DNA of 64,000 nucleotides from Branchiostoma floridae. Taxonomy: Eukaryota > Chordata > Leptocardii > Amphioxiformes > Branchiostomatidae. The stretch lies in contig NC_049992.1 of assembly GCF_000003815.2 (NCBI RefSeq), positions 19,414,609 to 19,478,608 on the forward strand, written 5' to 3'. Under the pieces are notes generated by a model. It was not told the origin of the DNA, ran no database searches, and saw only the letters and a list, made by a program, of their open reading frames with translations. The first letter of the stretch is position 1. Each line of letters starts with the position of its first letter. A program made the translations under genes and the position numbers. Shown here in pieces: positions 33,442 through 44,500 of this stretch.

Positions 33442-35525
33442 ATGGCGGCAGGCAACGACGATGTATTTGACAGCTGGGAAGATTTAGCCGATAGCGGGGT
33501 AAGAAAGACATCACTGTCTAAATTATATCACTCTTGGCGTAGCCAACATATGGAAGTCTTAGCTGGGAAAGTTATGAGTCGTTTCAGTAAATAGAGTAAA
33601 AGTTATAGTAATCGGCGTAAGGGTGGATTTCGTGAGTACGCACAACGTGTGCCCCCCTCCCACCCACAGATTCCATTCAACAGACGTGTGTTACATATGA
33701 TATGTATACTATTATTTGTTTGGGCGTGTAGCCATGTTTGGATGTCAGTGGAACCATGGATATGTTAGACTTATTTGTGGGTCCAAAACAAAACAATCCG
33801 AATTTCCCCATGCCATGCCATTGAATTTGATGTAATTTATTGCAAGAAATTGTTGAGGAAATTGTAATGTTTTGCTGTTACTGTTTGCTGTAGCACTTTC
33901 CATCAACGTGTTATATGTGCACATGAGGTTTCATTTACTTATTGCAGTATCAGAAAGCGAGTAGATTGTGAACTGATTACATAACATATGCTAGAGAAAA
34001 TATCTATGCCAGAGAAAAATAATATAAATGGACGCTGTTCTATTTTTACAGATTTATGCAAACTTATAAGACTGCATATACAACGCTGTAATGATATAAC
34101 AAGTCACTCAATGCTCATATTGTTTTCAGGAGTTAGAACGTCGCTTAGAGAAAGACATGAAGACTAAAGAAATAAAGATCAGCAAGTGAGTAAACTGTTG
34201 TGTACCATTTGGCTGATTTTCTAACAATAGTGTTAAACCATATTCTTGTACTTAATAGATATTATGCATAATTCAAAAGTCATTTGTGCAGCTGCAAGCA
34301 ATTATTTCGCACAGTGTGGACAGTGTGCAAATACATTGTACTAGTCGCAAATTGGAAGTAGCAAACAATTCAAAATCGAGTTGTACATGTGTAATACATC
34401 AAACCATTTTCCATCCATTTGGTGTACTACTACTATAGTGTCTTATTACCCCGGTCTAACCTTTATCAAAATACATGTAACTGGAAATCCACCTGATTCT
34501 TTGTATTGTTTGTCCCACTTAACAGTTTGTGATTTGCATTTAGCTTCTAATTATTTGTCACTGACGAAAGACACTGGATGGCTATCTGAAACATTTGACC
34601 GTTTCCTAAATTATATCCAGCTGCTTGAGTAACTGCTTTTTGGCATATCTTATTACATGGCTGTCTAACCTTCATCAGTGTTTAACTTCCAACAGTTCAC
34701 TAAGGAACGTTCATTTTCCCTGTAACAGAAAGAACAACAATAGAAGCCCAGCAGCGCCCATAGTTCTTGAAGAGGACACACAACGCACACAGTACCAGCC
34801 TCAGCTGAAGATCCTGAAACGACCAACCCACTCCCCCGACACATCATCCCCCAACAGTACAGACGGTAAGCCCAAGGCGAAGCACAAAACCCTGGCCCAG
34901 AGGGAGGCAGAATACGCGGAGGCTCGGCTGAGAATACTGGGAGCTACGTCAGCAGAGGAGACCCAGGAAGAGAGGTAACATTATCTTGTATGAAATTTTA
35001 TATACATCGTGAAGGTATCATGGTACCAATAAGAGTGCCAGATTATCTGTCCCAGGGTTGGACAAGTCCACTAGCCCTATTGTCCTGGGCAAGTGAAAAT
35101 GCCGATCGGGCAAGTGCATGNNNNNNNNNNNNNNNNNNNNNNNNNNNNNNNNNNNNNNNNNNNNNNNNNNNNNNNNNNNNNNNNNNNNNNNNNNNNNNNN
35201 NNNNNNNNNNNNNNNNNNNNGCATAGACTAAAAAACGTACCTGGCAGAGAACAGAGGGAGAAATAGAAAACAGTAACGTATATAATTCCATGCTATTACC
35301 AAAACTATTGTGTACAGTCATGTTATCATTACTAGTATCTCTTATTGTTTACTGTACTCCTATGACTCATACTATAAGTTATAGATTATATCTCTCTCTC
35401 CTGTACTCCCCAGGCCTGCCCATCTAGTGCAGCAGCTGGAGGAACTGAAAGTGGAAGATGGAGTGAACGTTGTACGCCAGCCTCGAGGGCCGGACGGCAG
35501 CGCAGGGTTCCAGCTCCAGAGATAG
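33442..35525 (+). CDS. SZRD1: SUZ RNA-binding domain-containing protein 1 (SZRD1), 156 aa, 4 exons
   Basis: Exons: 33442-33498, 34130-34185, 34729-34974, 35414-35525; GT/AG junctions, continuous phase, 471 nt. The product matches vertebrate SZRD1 (about 152 aa) along its whole length. The acidic N-terminus reads DSWEDLADSGELERRLEK. The SUZ motif lies around residues 46-75 (PIVLEED ... QLKILKRP), then SSPNST, the strongly conserved AQREAEYAEARLRILG at 95-109, and the C-terminal SUZ-C-like stretch VVRQPRGPDGSAGF. SUZ domains bind RNA in other proteins; the cellular role of SZRD1 is poorly defined, with growth suppression reported in human cells. The start codon lies in a GC-rich, YY1-like ATGGCGGC context opposite the FYVE gene. 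Intron 3 contains a 100-bp gap and a truncated transposon. The 3' UTR holds a long inverted repeat (35557-35820). Confidence 0.95.
33499..34129. other. SZRD1 intron 1, no feature seen
   Basis: AT-rich; no exon or repeat signature recognised. Confidence 0.5.
35045..35225 (+). mobile_element. Truncated CAGGG-terminus element interrupted by a gap
   Basis: Begins CAGGGTTGGACAAGTCC with repeated GGGCAAGTG words, then the 100-bp gap at 35121-35220 hides the rest. Confidence 0.45.
35121..35220. other. Assembly gap, 100 N
   Basis: Run of N in SZRD1 intron 3. Confidence 1.
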
Positions 35526-35556
35526 TGTAGGACCGCAGCTCACCAGGACACCATCC

Positions 35557-35820
35557 TCCTACGCAGGGACATCCAAAAGCCAAACTGCCTGGATGTGCCC
35601 TGCTCTTTCAACCATCACTCTTAGTTCCTGACCGCCCTGCTTATAAATATTAATGAGGTTACCCTTATACATGCAAGACAGCTTTTGAAAACGGAAAGCC
35701 TATTGTCTGATTGGCTGACAGCTGGTTTGGGGGGGACGTCCACAGGAACTAAGAGTGACGGTTGAAAGAGTGGGATACATCCAGACAGGCAGTTTGGCTG
35801 TTGGATGTCCCTACATAGGT
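35557..35820. repeat. Inverted repeat in SZRD1 3' UTR
   Basis: Arms of about 75-80 bp (35557-35630 and 35742-35820) begin just 32 bp after the stop codon. They pair through GGGACATCCAAAAGCC, AAACTGCCT, CTTTCAACC and CTCTTAGTTCCTG. The transcript could form a long hairpin. Confidence 0.8.
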
Positions 35821-35825
35821 GGATG

Positions 35826-36705
35826 CCAGAACATATGCCCTTTACACTCATAAGGCCACACTAGTACTAAGACATCACAATAAAGAAACACAGAAGAACT
35901 GCGCTTTGAAAGAAAGAGATCTCGGTATATGCAAATCTCCAGATTCCCTACCCCCCCCCCCTCTTTATATCCCTAACCCAGCTCAAAGAGCTACTAGAAT
36001 CAATACTATAAAGCAGACACACAGCAAAAAAAGAAGACTCATGTATTTTGAGCTGTTCAGGGATAAGAATGAAAGGTTTTCCTGTCGCAGATGACTTGTA
36101 TTTTTGAAACGAACTCCAAACTACCTAAACCTTTCTACATTGAAGGTACAGAGATATGCTAAGTAGTTAGCTACCTAAGCAGCTGGATATGATTTTGGAA
36201 ACATATTCCAAAATCATATCGAGTTGCTTGAGTGACTCCTATTTGGCATACCTTAACCTTACCCTCTAATGCACATCAATGCTGATGAGCTGTTCTATAT
36301 ATAACTAAATTTACATGTTGATGGATGTCAAGGTATGATGTCTTACCTTACGGTTGACTCAAACTTCTATGCTTTGAACTGTGTGTCAAACAAATGTTAA
36401 CTAGAAGAAGAAAAAAAATTTATCTTTACAATGTTTGACTTCCATGCTCTACTTCTCAAATGCTACATCTACAATGTACTCGGGACAACGGTAATATCAA
36501 TTTCAGGGTTTGGGCTACATGTAGTTATAACTTCCAGAGGTCTATAGATAGCCCATCTTGGCCTACAAGGCCCTTCAGAGTTATGTGTCTGCAGACATTA
36601 CAGGGTGTAGGAAAAGAGCTCGTATTTTTGGTTGATGATTAATTTTGTTTCCTAAGCTAGGACATTCAACTGTATACTTAGAAACTCAGAGTAGTTCTTG
36701 CCTCA
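35826..36705. other. Probable SZRD1 3' UTR or intergenic sequence
   Basis: Contains a fragment of the AGTAGTTACTCAAG repeat family near 36175-36250 and no coding signal. Confidence 0.45.
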
Positions 36706-36710
36706 CTTAC

Positions 36711-36829
36711 TAGCCTGGGTACCATCCTATTTCTACCGGGGCTCCTTACACTCACTTCCTTAAAAAAAAATATTTTTAGGGGTAGCGAGTGTAAGGAGTC
36801 CCGGTAGAATACGAATGGTACTCAGGCTA
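36711..36829. repeat. Short foldback MITE
   Basis: TAGCCTGGGTACCAT and mirror ATGGTACTCAGGCTA, with CTCCTTACACTC arms inside. Similar TAGCCTGG termini are at 12190. Confidence 0.65.
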
Positions 36830-37314
36830 CTCACTTACTTCATGCATCCGCATTATATCACAGGAAAGTTATAGTTTGAATCTCCGTTATCTTATTATTA
36901 ATAGGACTGCTTACTGATATCTCAGTATGTATAGTTTTATCAATGTTACAAGAGAAAGTGGAAAAGAAAAACGAAGGAAAGAACAAGTATTTACGTTGTA
37001 GTTTTATTTGAACCGAAACTTTCTGGACTTCCGAGATAGTGGCTTTGTGTTAACGTCTTAACACTGCAATTGGTAAACCTTTACAAAACAGCCACATGTG
37101 GATAAATTGTGGAAGCCTAGCCAAGATTTTGTGCAACATAATTGCAGAGCGTTTCTTACACATATGTACATGTATCTTGCAGAGTATTGAAGAGATGTAA
37201 GTAATAGTATAGAGTAAGATTGTTGAAAATGTTGAGATAATTGTGAAAAGGATACGCTTTGTATGGTAGGGTTTATTTTCTTGCTCGTGCTACCACTGTG
37301 CAATTGTATTTGTA

Positions 37315-37320
37315 AATAAA
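37315..37320 (+). terminator. Candidate poly(A) signal AATAAA for SZRD1
   Basis: TGTAAATAAAG with T-rich sequence just downstream; would give a 3' UTR of about 1.8 kb. A nearer AATAAAG is at about 35879. Confidence 0.35.
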
Positions 37321-37520
37321 GATAAAGAAAAAATGTGCTTTTTTTTTCAGCACAAAGGTTGTACATGCTTCTTCACTTCTGGTGTGACGTGATCTGGGTA
37401 TCTTCTAATGCTAAGGCTAATGATTCAGTGGCTATTTCGTACAGTACAGTAAGAAATACAGTATATATACTACAATACAGTACCTTATCAGCTAACCTAT
37501 TTTAATGAAATGACCTATAA

Positions 37521-38231
37521 GGCCACACCAATTTAATTTCTTGGTTCACCGATTTTTTCATAAAAAATATGAAGCGAGAGGGTGAAATAAAAATAAAAAT
37601 TGTAAAATGGTTGGGGTTAAGGTAACGGCTAATCCAAAACATAAAGAATAAAAAGTTTTCAAGTGCAAAAAGTACAAAAACACTATTACTGTACAGTAAC
37701 AGCACCTGTACCCACACTTTAAGGAGCTTATAATATAAAGGCCAATTTGCTATACCAGAAAGTTGGTGAATGGTTTCATTAAAGGCAACCTAAGCCATAT
37801 CACATTGTTAAAAGTGGAAATATTCTGAATAAGGCAGTCTGTATAATATTGACATCTAATGCACTATTTTAGCACATTTACATCATTATTTCATAAATTG
37901 AGCCGTGAAAAACAGCGCGGGAATGAGTTGCACAATGATTCCAGATCAAGTCCTTATTTTTGGGGGGTACAATAATAAGTAATATCCTCGTGCAACTTGT
38001 CTCTGGGCTGTTTTTAACCGCTCAAAGTATGAGATGATGATGTAAATGTGAGAATACAGTGTAGTAGATGTCAATATCATGCAGATTGCCTTATTCAGAA
38101 TATTTCCACTTTGATGCTGTAATATTGCTTAGGTTGCCTTTAATGGTGAAAATTTGCTGAGTGGTAATTTTTTTTTTCCAAAAAATAGGAGCCAGTGAAT
38201 CCGTGAACCAAGAAATTAAATTGGTGTGGCC
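37521..38231. mobile_element. PIF/Harbinger-like MITE carrying a nested insertion
   Basis: Termini GGCCACACCAATTTAATTTC and mirror, flanked by TAA (37518-37520, 38232-38234). Same family as 9580-10017. It is split by the TTAA element at 37783-38139. Confidence 0.75.
37783..38139. mobile_element. TTAA-flanked foldback MITE (AGGCAACCTAAGC)
   Basis: Termini AGGCAACCTAAGC / GCTTAGGTTGCCT with TTAA at 37779-37782 and 38140-38143. The sister MITE at 9580 has a single TTAA at this spot (about 9920), an empty site. Confidence 0.85.
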
Positions 38232-38466
38232 TAATGTAAAACATAGGTAAAAAGTTGCAGTAGTTTGGAGTCCAGAGAAAAGGGCACTTTAACACACTCT
38301 ACAGTGAAAGATGGCATTTTCATCACAGACCAGTGACCTAAAAGACTGGTCAGGACTTTTGCTGCCCCAACAATTGGCTTGCTAGGAAACTGATGATAAA
38401 AGTACATTTTACACAGACCACTCTGTACATAGGCCTATAAAGATGTGAAGTAGATTGTGTTGAAGA

Positions 38467-38472
38467 TTTATT
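38467..38472 (-). terminator. Candidate poly(A) signal AATAAA for UTP3
   Basis: Minus-strand AATAAA 31 nt after the UTP3 stop codon. Confidence 0.5.
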
Positions 38473-38502
38473 TTCAAGAGACAAGACTGATTATGTATCT
38501 GC

Positions 38503-41500
38503 TCAAGTAATAAGTCGGGTGCTCTTCTTCACTCCAGCCTTGATGCCGGAAAACTCGCCATCGTAACGTTTAAGCTCTGTCCGGGGTTCACGCACCTGTG
38601 TACAACCAAAAACAAAGGAATTAAGCCACAATAGTTTCCATAAGAATAACCCAAAATTATACTCAGGTATATTAGGTGTATTTGTACCATGAAATTGGCA
38701 AGTCAGTAGAGTTCTCGCCTTGTATTTTAATTGGTAGGTTTGTAGTTCAATCCCTGGCGTAGTTATACATAAGGCTTCAAAAATGGTACATACTGCAAAA
38801 TGCAAATCACTCAGCAATTTGGGAGAGAGTATATAATGAAAGTTGAACACACACCACTACGTGTGGACTAGCTCTCTGCTGTAGTGATTGAGTGGCCCAA
38901 GGGCTATTGAAATGGAGATAGGAACCACACTATGCACCTTCAGGTGTCAGAAGGACTTACACTACATATTAGATATTAGGACTTAATATAAAGGCTTGCA
39001 CTAGGGCTGGGTATCGGTACAGCGTACCGGTATAAAACCGTTTTTTCTTATTGGACCGGTCCAGAAGAACCGGACCTGAGAAAATTAGGTGGACCAGATG
39101 TTGGACCGATTAGAAAATTAACAGATTATCTTATCAGGCATTCACACGTTTGGCGCTTGCAGATGGAAGAAAATAACAAGAGTGAAGTAGAGTAGAGTTT
39201 ATAGTCATTTCTACCACGTTTTACAGCCAATCGTACAGGTGCAGTTAGCTTTGTAGGATTTTAAAACGCCAGTGTAAGTCTAATACTCCACCAAACAGAT
39301 TTCTTTGTAGTAAAATGGTTCATTGGTATGACTCATACTGAATCAGGTTCAGGTCTGGACCTGGACCTGATCCTTTGGACCTGAACCGGACATGGACCTG
39401 AATTCTCTGTACCGGTACCCAGCCCTAGCTTGCACCATCTGAGAGTAGTAGTCAGGGCTCGAAATACCACATGCATATGCAAGTTTGTGCATGTAAGATT
39501 AGTGTGGTGCAAGTAAGTTTAGACCAAACTTGCACCAGTGCAAGTTAATTTTGTCCTCTAATACCTGACATTAGAAAAAGCTTACAAACACCAAGAATAT
39601 TATCTGTCATTGAAAGGTAAAAGAAAATAACACTTGATAAAAAAGCCTAAGTTTGTCCATGGAGGTTAGACATCCAGGTAAACAATATTTCAAGACAATT
39701 CCATCTCTACAATGCTTAAGATCCCTTTGGTGTTGTCTTACCTTGATTTGCATTTAAGTCACATTTGCATACAAGTTAGTGACTTTGATATGTTCAACTG
39801 GTTTTTCCAGTTATATGTACTTGTAATGAGTTGTTCTACCACTTCATTCCAGCGATTAGTGATGGATGTCAATCGCGAGGCATGCAGAAGAAATCTATGG
39901 ATCTTATCGAGTTGTAGACATTGGATTGATCTTTAATTAAGCCTAAATTCACCTTTTTTGAAACTGTACAATCTAAAACTAAAAAAAATATGCTATGGAA
40001 AAACAAATACTTAAAAGTATCCAAACATGTGGTCTTTATGTATCCCCATTTACTCACATCCATTTGCAAATTTTCAGAATAGGAGATAAAGAGTTAACAG
40101 TTCACTGTTTTGGGTTGTGCAAGTAAGTTTCTTTTGGTGCAAGTTACCTTTTGCTCAACTTGCACTGGTGCAAGTTAACTGAAAAGTGTATTTCGAGCCT
40201 TGAGTAGTAAAACTTTATAATACATGACTGTATGGGCAAAAGTTTGACTGCATTTATCATATACCTCTCAAGCTTTTTTAACCAATAATTTTCTTGTCTT
40301 ACTGTATGAACCATTCTATCAGTAGATGGATAGGAAATAAGGTTTGCATGAATGACACAAGAAGAAGTGCCTGACAGCCCATACCTGGCCCTTCCTCCGG
40401 ATCTTAGCCTTACGAAACTTCTTCCTCAGCTTCACACGAGGGTTTCTCTCCTCCTTCTTCCTTTTGGGAGTCAGGCCCTTGTTCTTAGATATCTGGAAGA
40501 GTAAAGAAAGAAAAAAAGATTGAACACTATACTACTAACAAGTCACTTCTTCCTCTTGGGAGTCAGGCCCTTGTTCTTAGATATCTGGAAGAGTAAAGAA
40601 AGAAAAAAAGATTGAACACTATACTACTAACAAGTCACTTCTTCCTCTTGGGAGTCAGGCCCTTGTTCTTAGATATCTGGAAGAGTAAAGAAGGAAAAAA
40701 AGATTGAACACTTTACTACTAACAAGTCACTTCTTCCTCTTGGGAGTCAGGCCCTTGTTCTTAGATATCTGCAAGAGTAAAGAAGGAAAAAAAGATTGAA
40801 CACTTTACTACTAACAAGTGAAGTCACTGCTTCCTCACTTGTACTAAAGTTGCTATACAAAGATTTCATCTCATACACCAAAGGTATTTAAGCTTGCTCG
40901 CCATTGTTTAAAGCCCTCAAGTGTAAAAGACTTTAATGGGAAATTCATGGATCTAAGTAGCTTCTACATAATAGAAGCCTACCTGTATGATTCAATAAGG
41001 AGGTGAGAGAGACAAGTCTTAGCTCAAGGATTTTTTTTGTCTGAAAAATTGCTCCCAATTGTTCAAAGTCTTGGGATATTGTATACTAGTGAGTAGTGAC
41101 AACCAGCCTTAAAGATACAACCTCCAACACAGATACCAGTAGTACATGTATGTTCCTGACGCAGCCACCCTACCTCATAAGTGATGGCTCTTTTCCCATC
41201 CTCCTCTTCCACCTCCATCTGGTCCTCGGTTGGCTTATCTTCTGCCACTGTGTCTTCTTCCTCTTCTCCAGGGCTGTAAAATAAGGAATTGTGTAAAGGA
41301 TTTGTATTAATGTGAAGAACAACGTTTAAAAATCAATATCAATATGCTGTTATAATTTTTTCCTTTCAACTTCATTTCAGGCACTCTTCCCATATCATAG
41401 TGACGAAAACAAAATAATGTAAAAACATACAATTTACAGGAATACAGTATATGTACAGTAAAATGTTGAGTAGAGTTAGCCAGGGTGTTTGAAGATAAGG

Positions 41501-44500
41501 TTGATGTATGTATGAAACAGATCCATGCTACATAGACTGAAACACAGCTACATCTTTAATTTTACAATTATATTATGACTGATACAAACAAGAATAGCAT
41601 GTTGAAGTTGAAACTCTGCAAGAAAGAATTTGAAAATTACACAAATTTACTCATTTGGTATATCTGTCACTGCACACACACAAGGCACTTTGGAGTTTCC
41701 TGACTAACCTTTCGTCCTCTTCTTGCTGGGCTTTTCTTCTCTTGGCCTTCAGCTGTTCATAGAACTCAATAGCTTCCTTCTCTGCTGCTGTCAGGTGCTC
41801 TTTCTTTCTCTGGTGGGAAACAGAAAACATTATCAAGTCACCTGCAAACTTCCTATAGCTACTGAGTTAGACTACATTGCCATAGTATTAGTACACTATG
41901 TTGCTTCTAACAGTAACTGGGTAATTCAATCAAAAGTTCAATGTGTCAAGTAAACTACGTGTAGAATAATTCAGGATCTTGTAAAGCAAGTTTACCACTT
42001 TTGTAAGCGAGTAGTAAGATGTGACTCTAAAAGTGGCATCTCACTGCACTTGGGGCACCAGTTTGGCACTGCAGGGTTCGAAACATGACTCAACAGATTG
42101 CAGAGATAAAGAACAAATTTTCTTACATTTTGTGTATTTTGTTGTCCTGTAAGTCATACTTTTACATATTAGGCATATCTAGATTTTTTTTTTAAATTGG
42201 AAAAAATAACACAACAGTGCAGCAGTGAACAAACCCCGCAGTGCCGCACCGGTGCCCCAAGTCCAGTGAGATACCACCTTTAATTGGTACAAATGTTTAT
42301 GTAACTAATTTTAATATAATCGGAAACAGAATTTGAAATCTATGTCTATATCTTGTGTTGTCACTCTCCTAAGTTTACAAGAGGACTACTTGTCTAAGAA
42401 GACCAGATTACAACAATCCCTCCGTGGTTGTCTTAGACAAGTTTGACTGTACCTTCTTCAGTTTTGCACTCTTGAGAGTCTGTTGTGTCTGTGAAGTCTC
42501 CTCTTGTGCCACACCGTCCGTGTTCGTCTGAGTGTCTGCAGGTTTCTGTTTCTCCTTCTGTTTCCTCCTGGCTTTCTGCACCCCCCCAGGCTGCGCCTCT
42601 CCTGCCCCCACCCCCCCAGGGGGTGCTTCCCCTGCCCCCTCCTCGCTGGGCTGTAGAAGGAAGGACACCTCTGGCTCCAGTTTTTGGTCTAGCGGCTCCA
42701 ACTCATTGATCAACTGAAGTGTCAAGAAACAAGACTGTTACATAGAGACCAACACGAGGGTCAAGAAACAAAATTGTTAGATAGGTAGATAGATAGTTCA
42801 TACTTGTACTTTGTGTGTTATTGCCATCCCCATGGCAAGCCCTTTGTAATAGCCATTAGATAGTTAGATAAACCTGCCTGTAAGTCTCTCACATCCAAAA
42901 CAGTATATAAACAAAATTGGTAGTCATACGGACCACATACATGTGCATGTACCTAGCATACAAACATTTCAAGACATTTTTTGGGATTTTTCAAAAATTA
43001 GGAAATGTGCATTCATTGGGTTTTAGTGAATACAAATTCAAAGAGGTTGGTTGGCAATTTGTATTTTGGTTACTCTGTTTATCAAATTTGTTGAGTTATT
43101 GAGAACTTGCTGATGACTGACATTTCTATACTGCACCAGTCTGTTGATGACCGGATGACTGCGCACGTTGGGGGTGTGGCCTGCCTTCAGCACCAGGTAG
43201 AAGGAAATGTTCACACAGTAACTGGAAAATAAGTCATGACAGAGAAGGATTGAAACACCAACACAAAACCAATAATTGTATACAGCCTCAGTCAAACTAT
43301 GTACTACACACATGTGCATAAGGCAATGTTATACGAGGTTGAAAAGGACTACTTTTGAAATCATTGGTCCTTTTCCTGGTAACCGTATCTGATAATATCT
43401 TGATAATATGTCAGTTACTCTGTAGTAACAAATCATTAGTGCTTAAAATCACAATACATATGATATAACATAAATCATAGGAGTAAAGACAAACTGACAG
43501 TTGCCTTACTTGAGGTAGAGTTGAAACTTTGTCTCCACATAAGTTGCTCCCTGGAACAACAATGGTAGGTAAACTGTTAAAAATGCTATCTTCCATCAAT
43601 GATTTTAGCTAAAGCACTACTAGTAGGTATCTGGTAAGTTAGAAGATCTGTGATGATGTAAAGAAGAAAATTACTTTCCTTTGACTTAGCTTGTCACTTG
43701 GTAATATATAAGATGTTGGATTATCTTATAAAAAAAAACATGTTAAATCTTTTTTACATGCACATTCATGGCCCAGATTTTTAAGATAAATAAAATATTA
43801 CAGCAATGCCCAATAGTTATCATACCTTTCCAGGAGGTATGATTCCAGACCGAACCATTTTCAGCAGGGGGTGGAGTCTGTCAATCACCTCTTGTAGCTG
43901 TGTGGGTAAAAATGACAAAACGTAAAGTTACTATTGAAGTCAAAACACTGCTTACCCTATCTAATGAAGGATAAATGTATCTATTGCACACAAAATTGCA
44001 CATTTCAGTTTACTTTGTTCAACTATACGTCACACGTCACAGAGTTTTGGCCAACCCAAATAAAAATTACAAGAAAAAAATGATGATAATCCCTACCTAC
44101 CAACCCCATTTTTTGGGGACTGAAACAGGCAACACATTTTTTCCCCCATGCCTTATCGATTTCTTACCTTTTCCTTGAAGTCGTCCATGAGTTCCTGAAG
44201 CTCCGGTGCCTCCTTCTTGAGTAGCTCCATACGCTGCCTGTGAGACAGCTGACTCAGGTCCTGTAAGACTCTCTCTTCTGCCTCCTCCACTGGTAGGGCA
44301 GCATCTTCTGTAGGCTTCTTAGCTGGCTGGAGATATAAATCATTACAGAAGTAAACATCATGTGAGACAGCTGACTCAGGTCCTGTAAGACTCTCTCTTC
44401 TGCCTCCTCCTCTGGTAGGGCAGCATCTTCTGTGGGTTTCTTAGCTGGCTGGAGGGAGAAATCATTACAGAAGTAAACATCATGTGAGACAGCTGACTCA

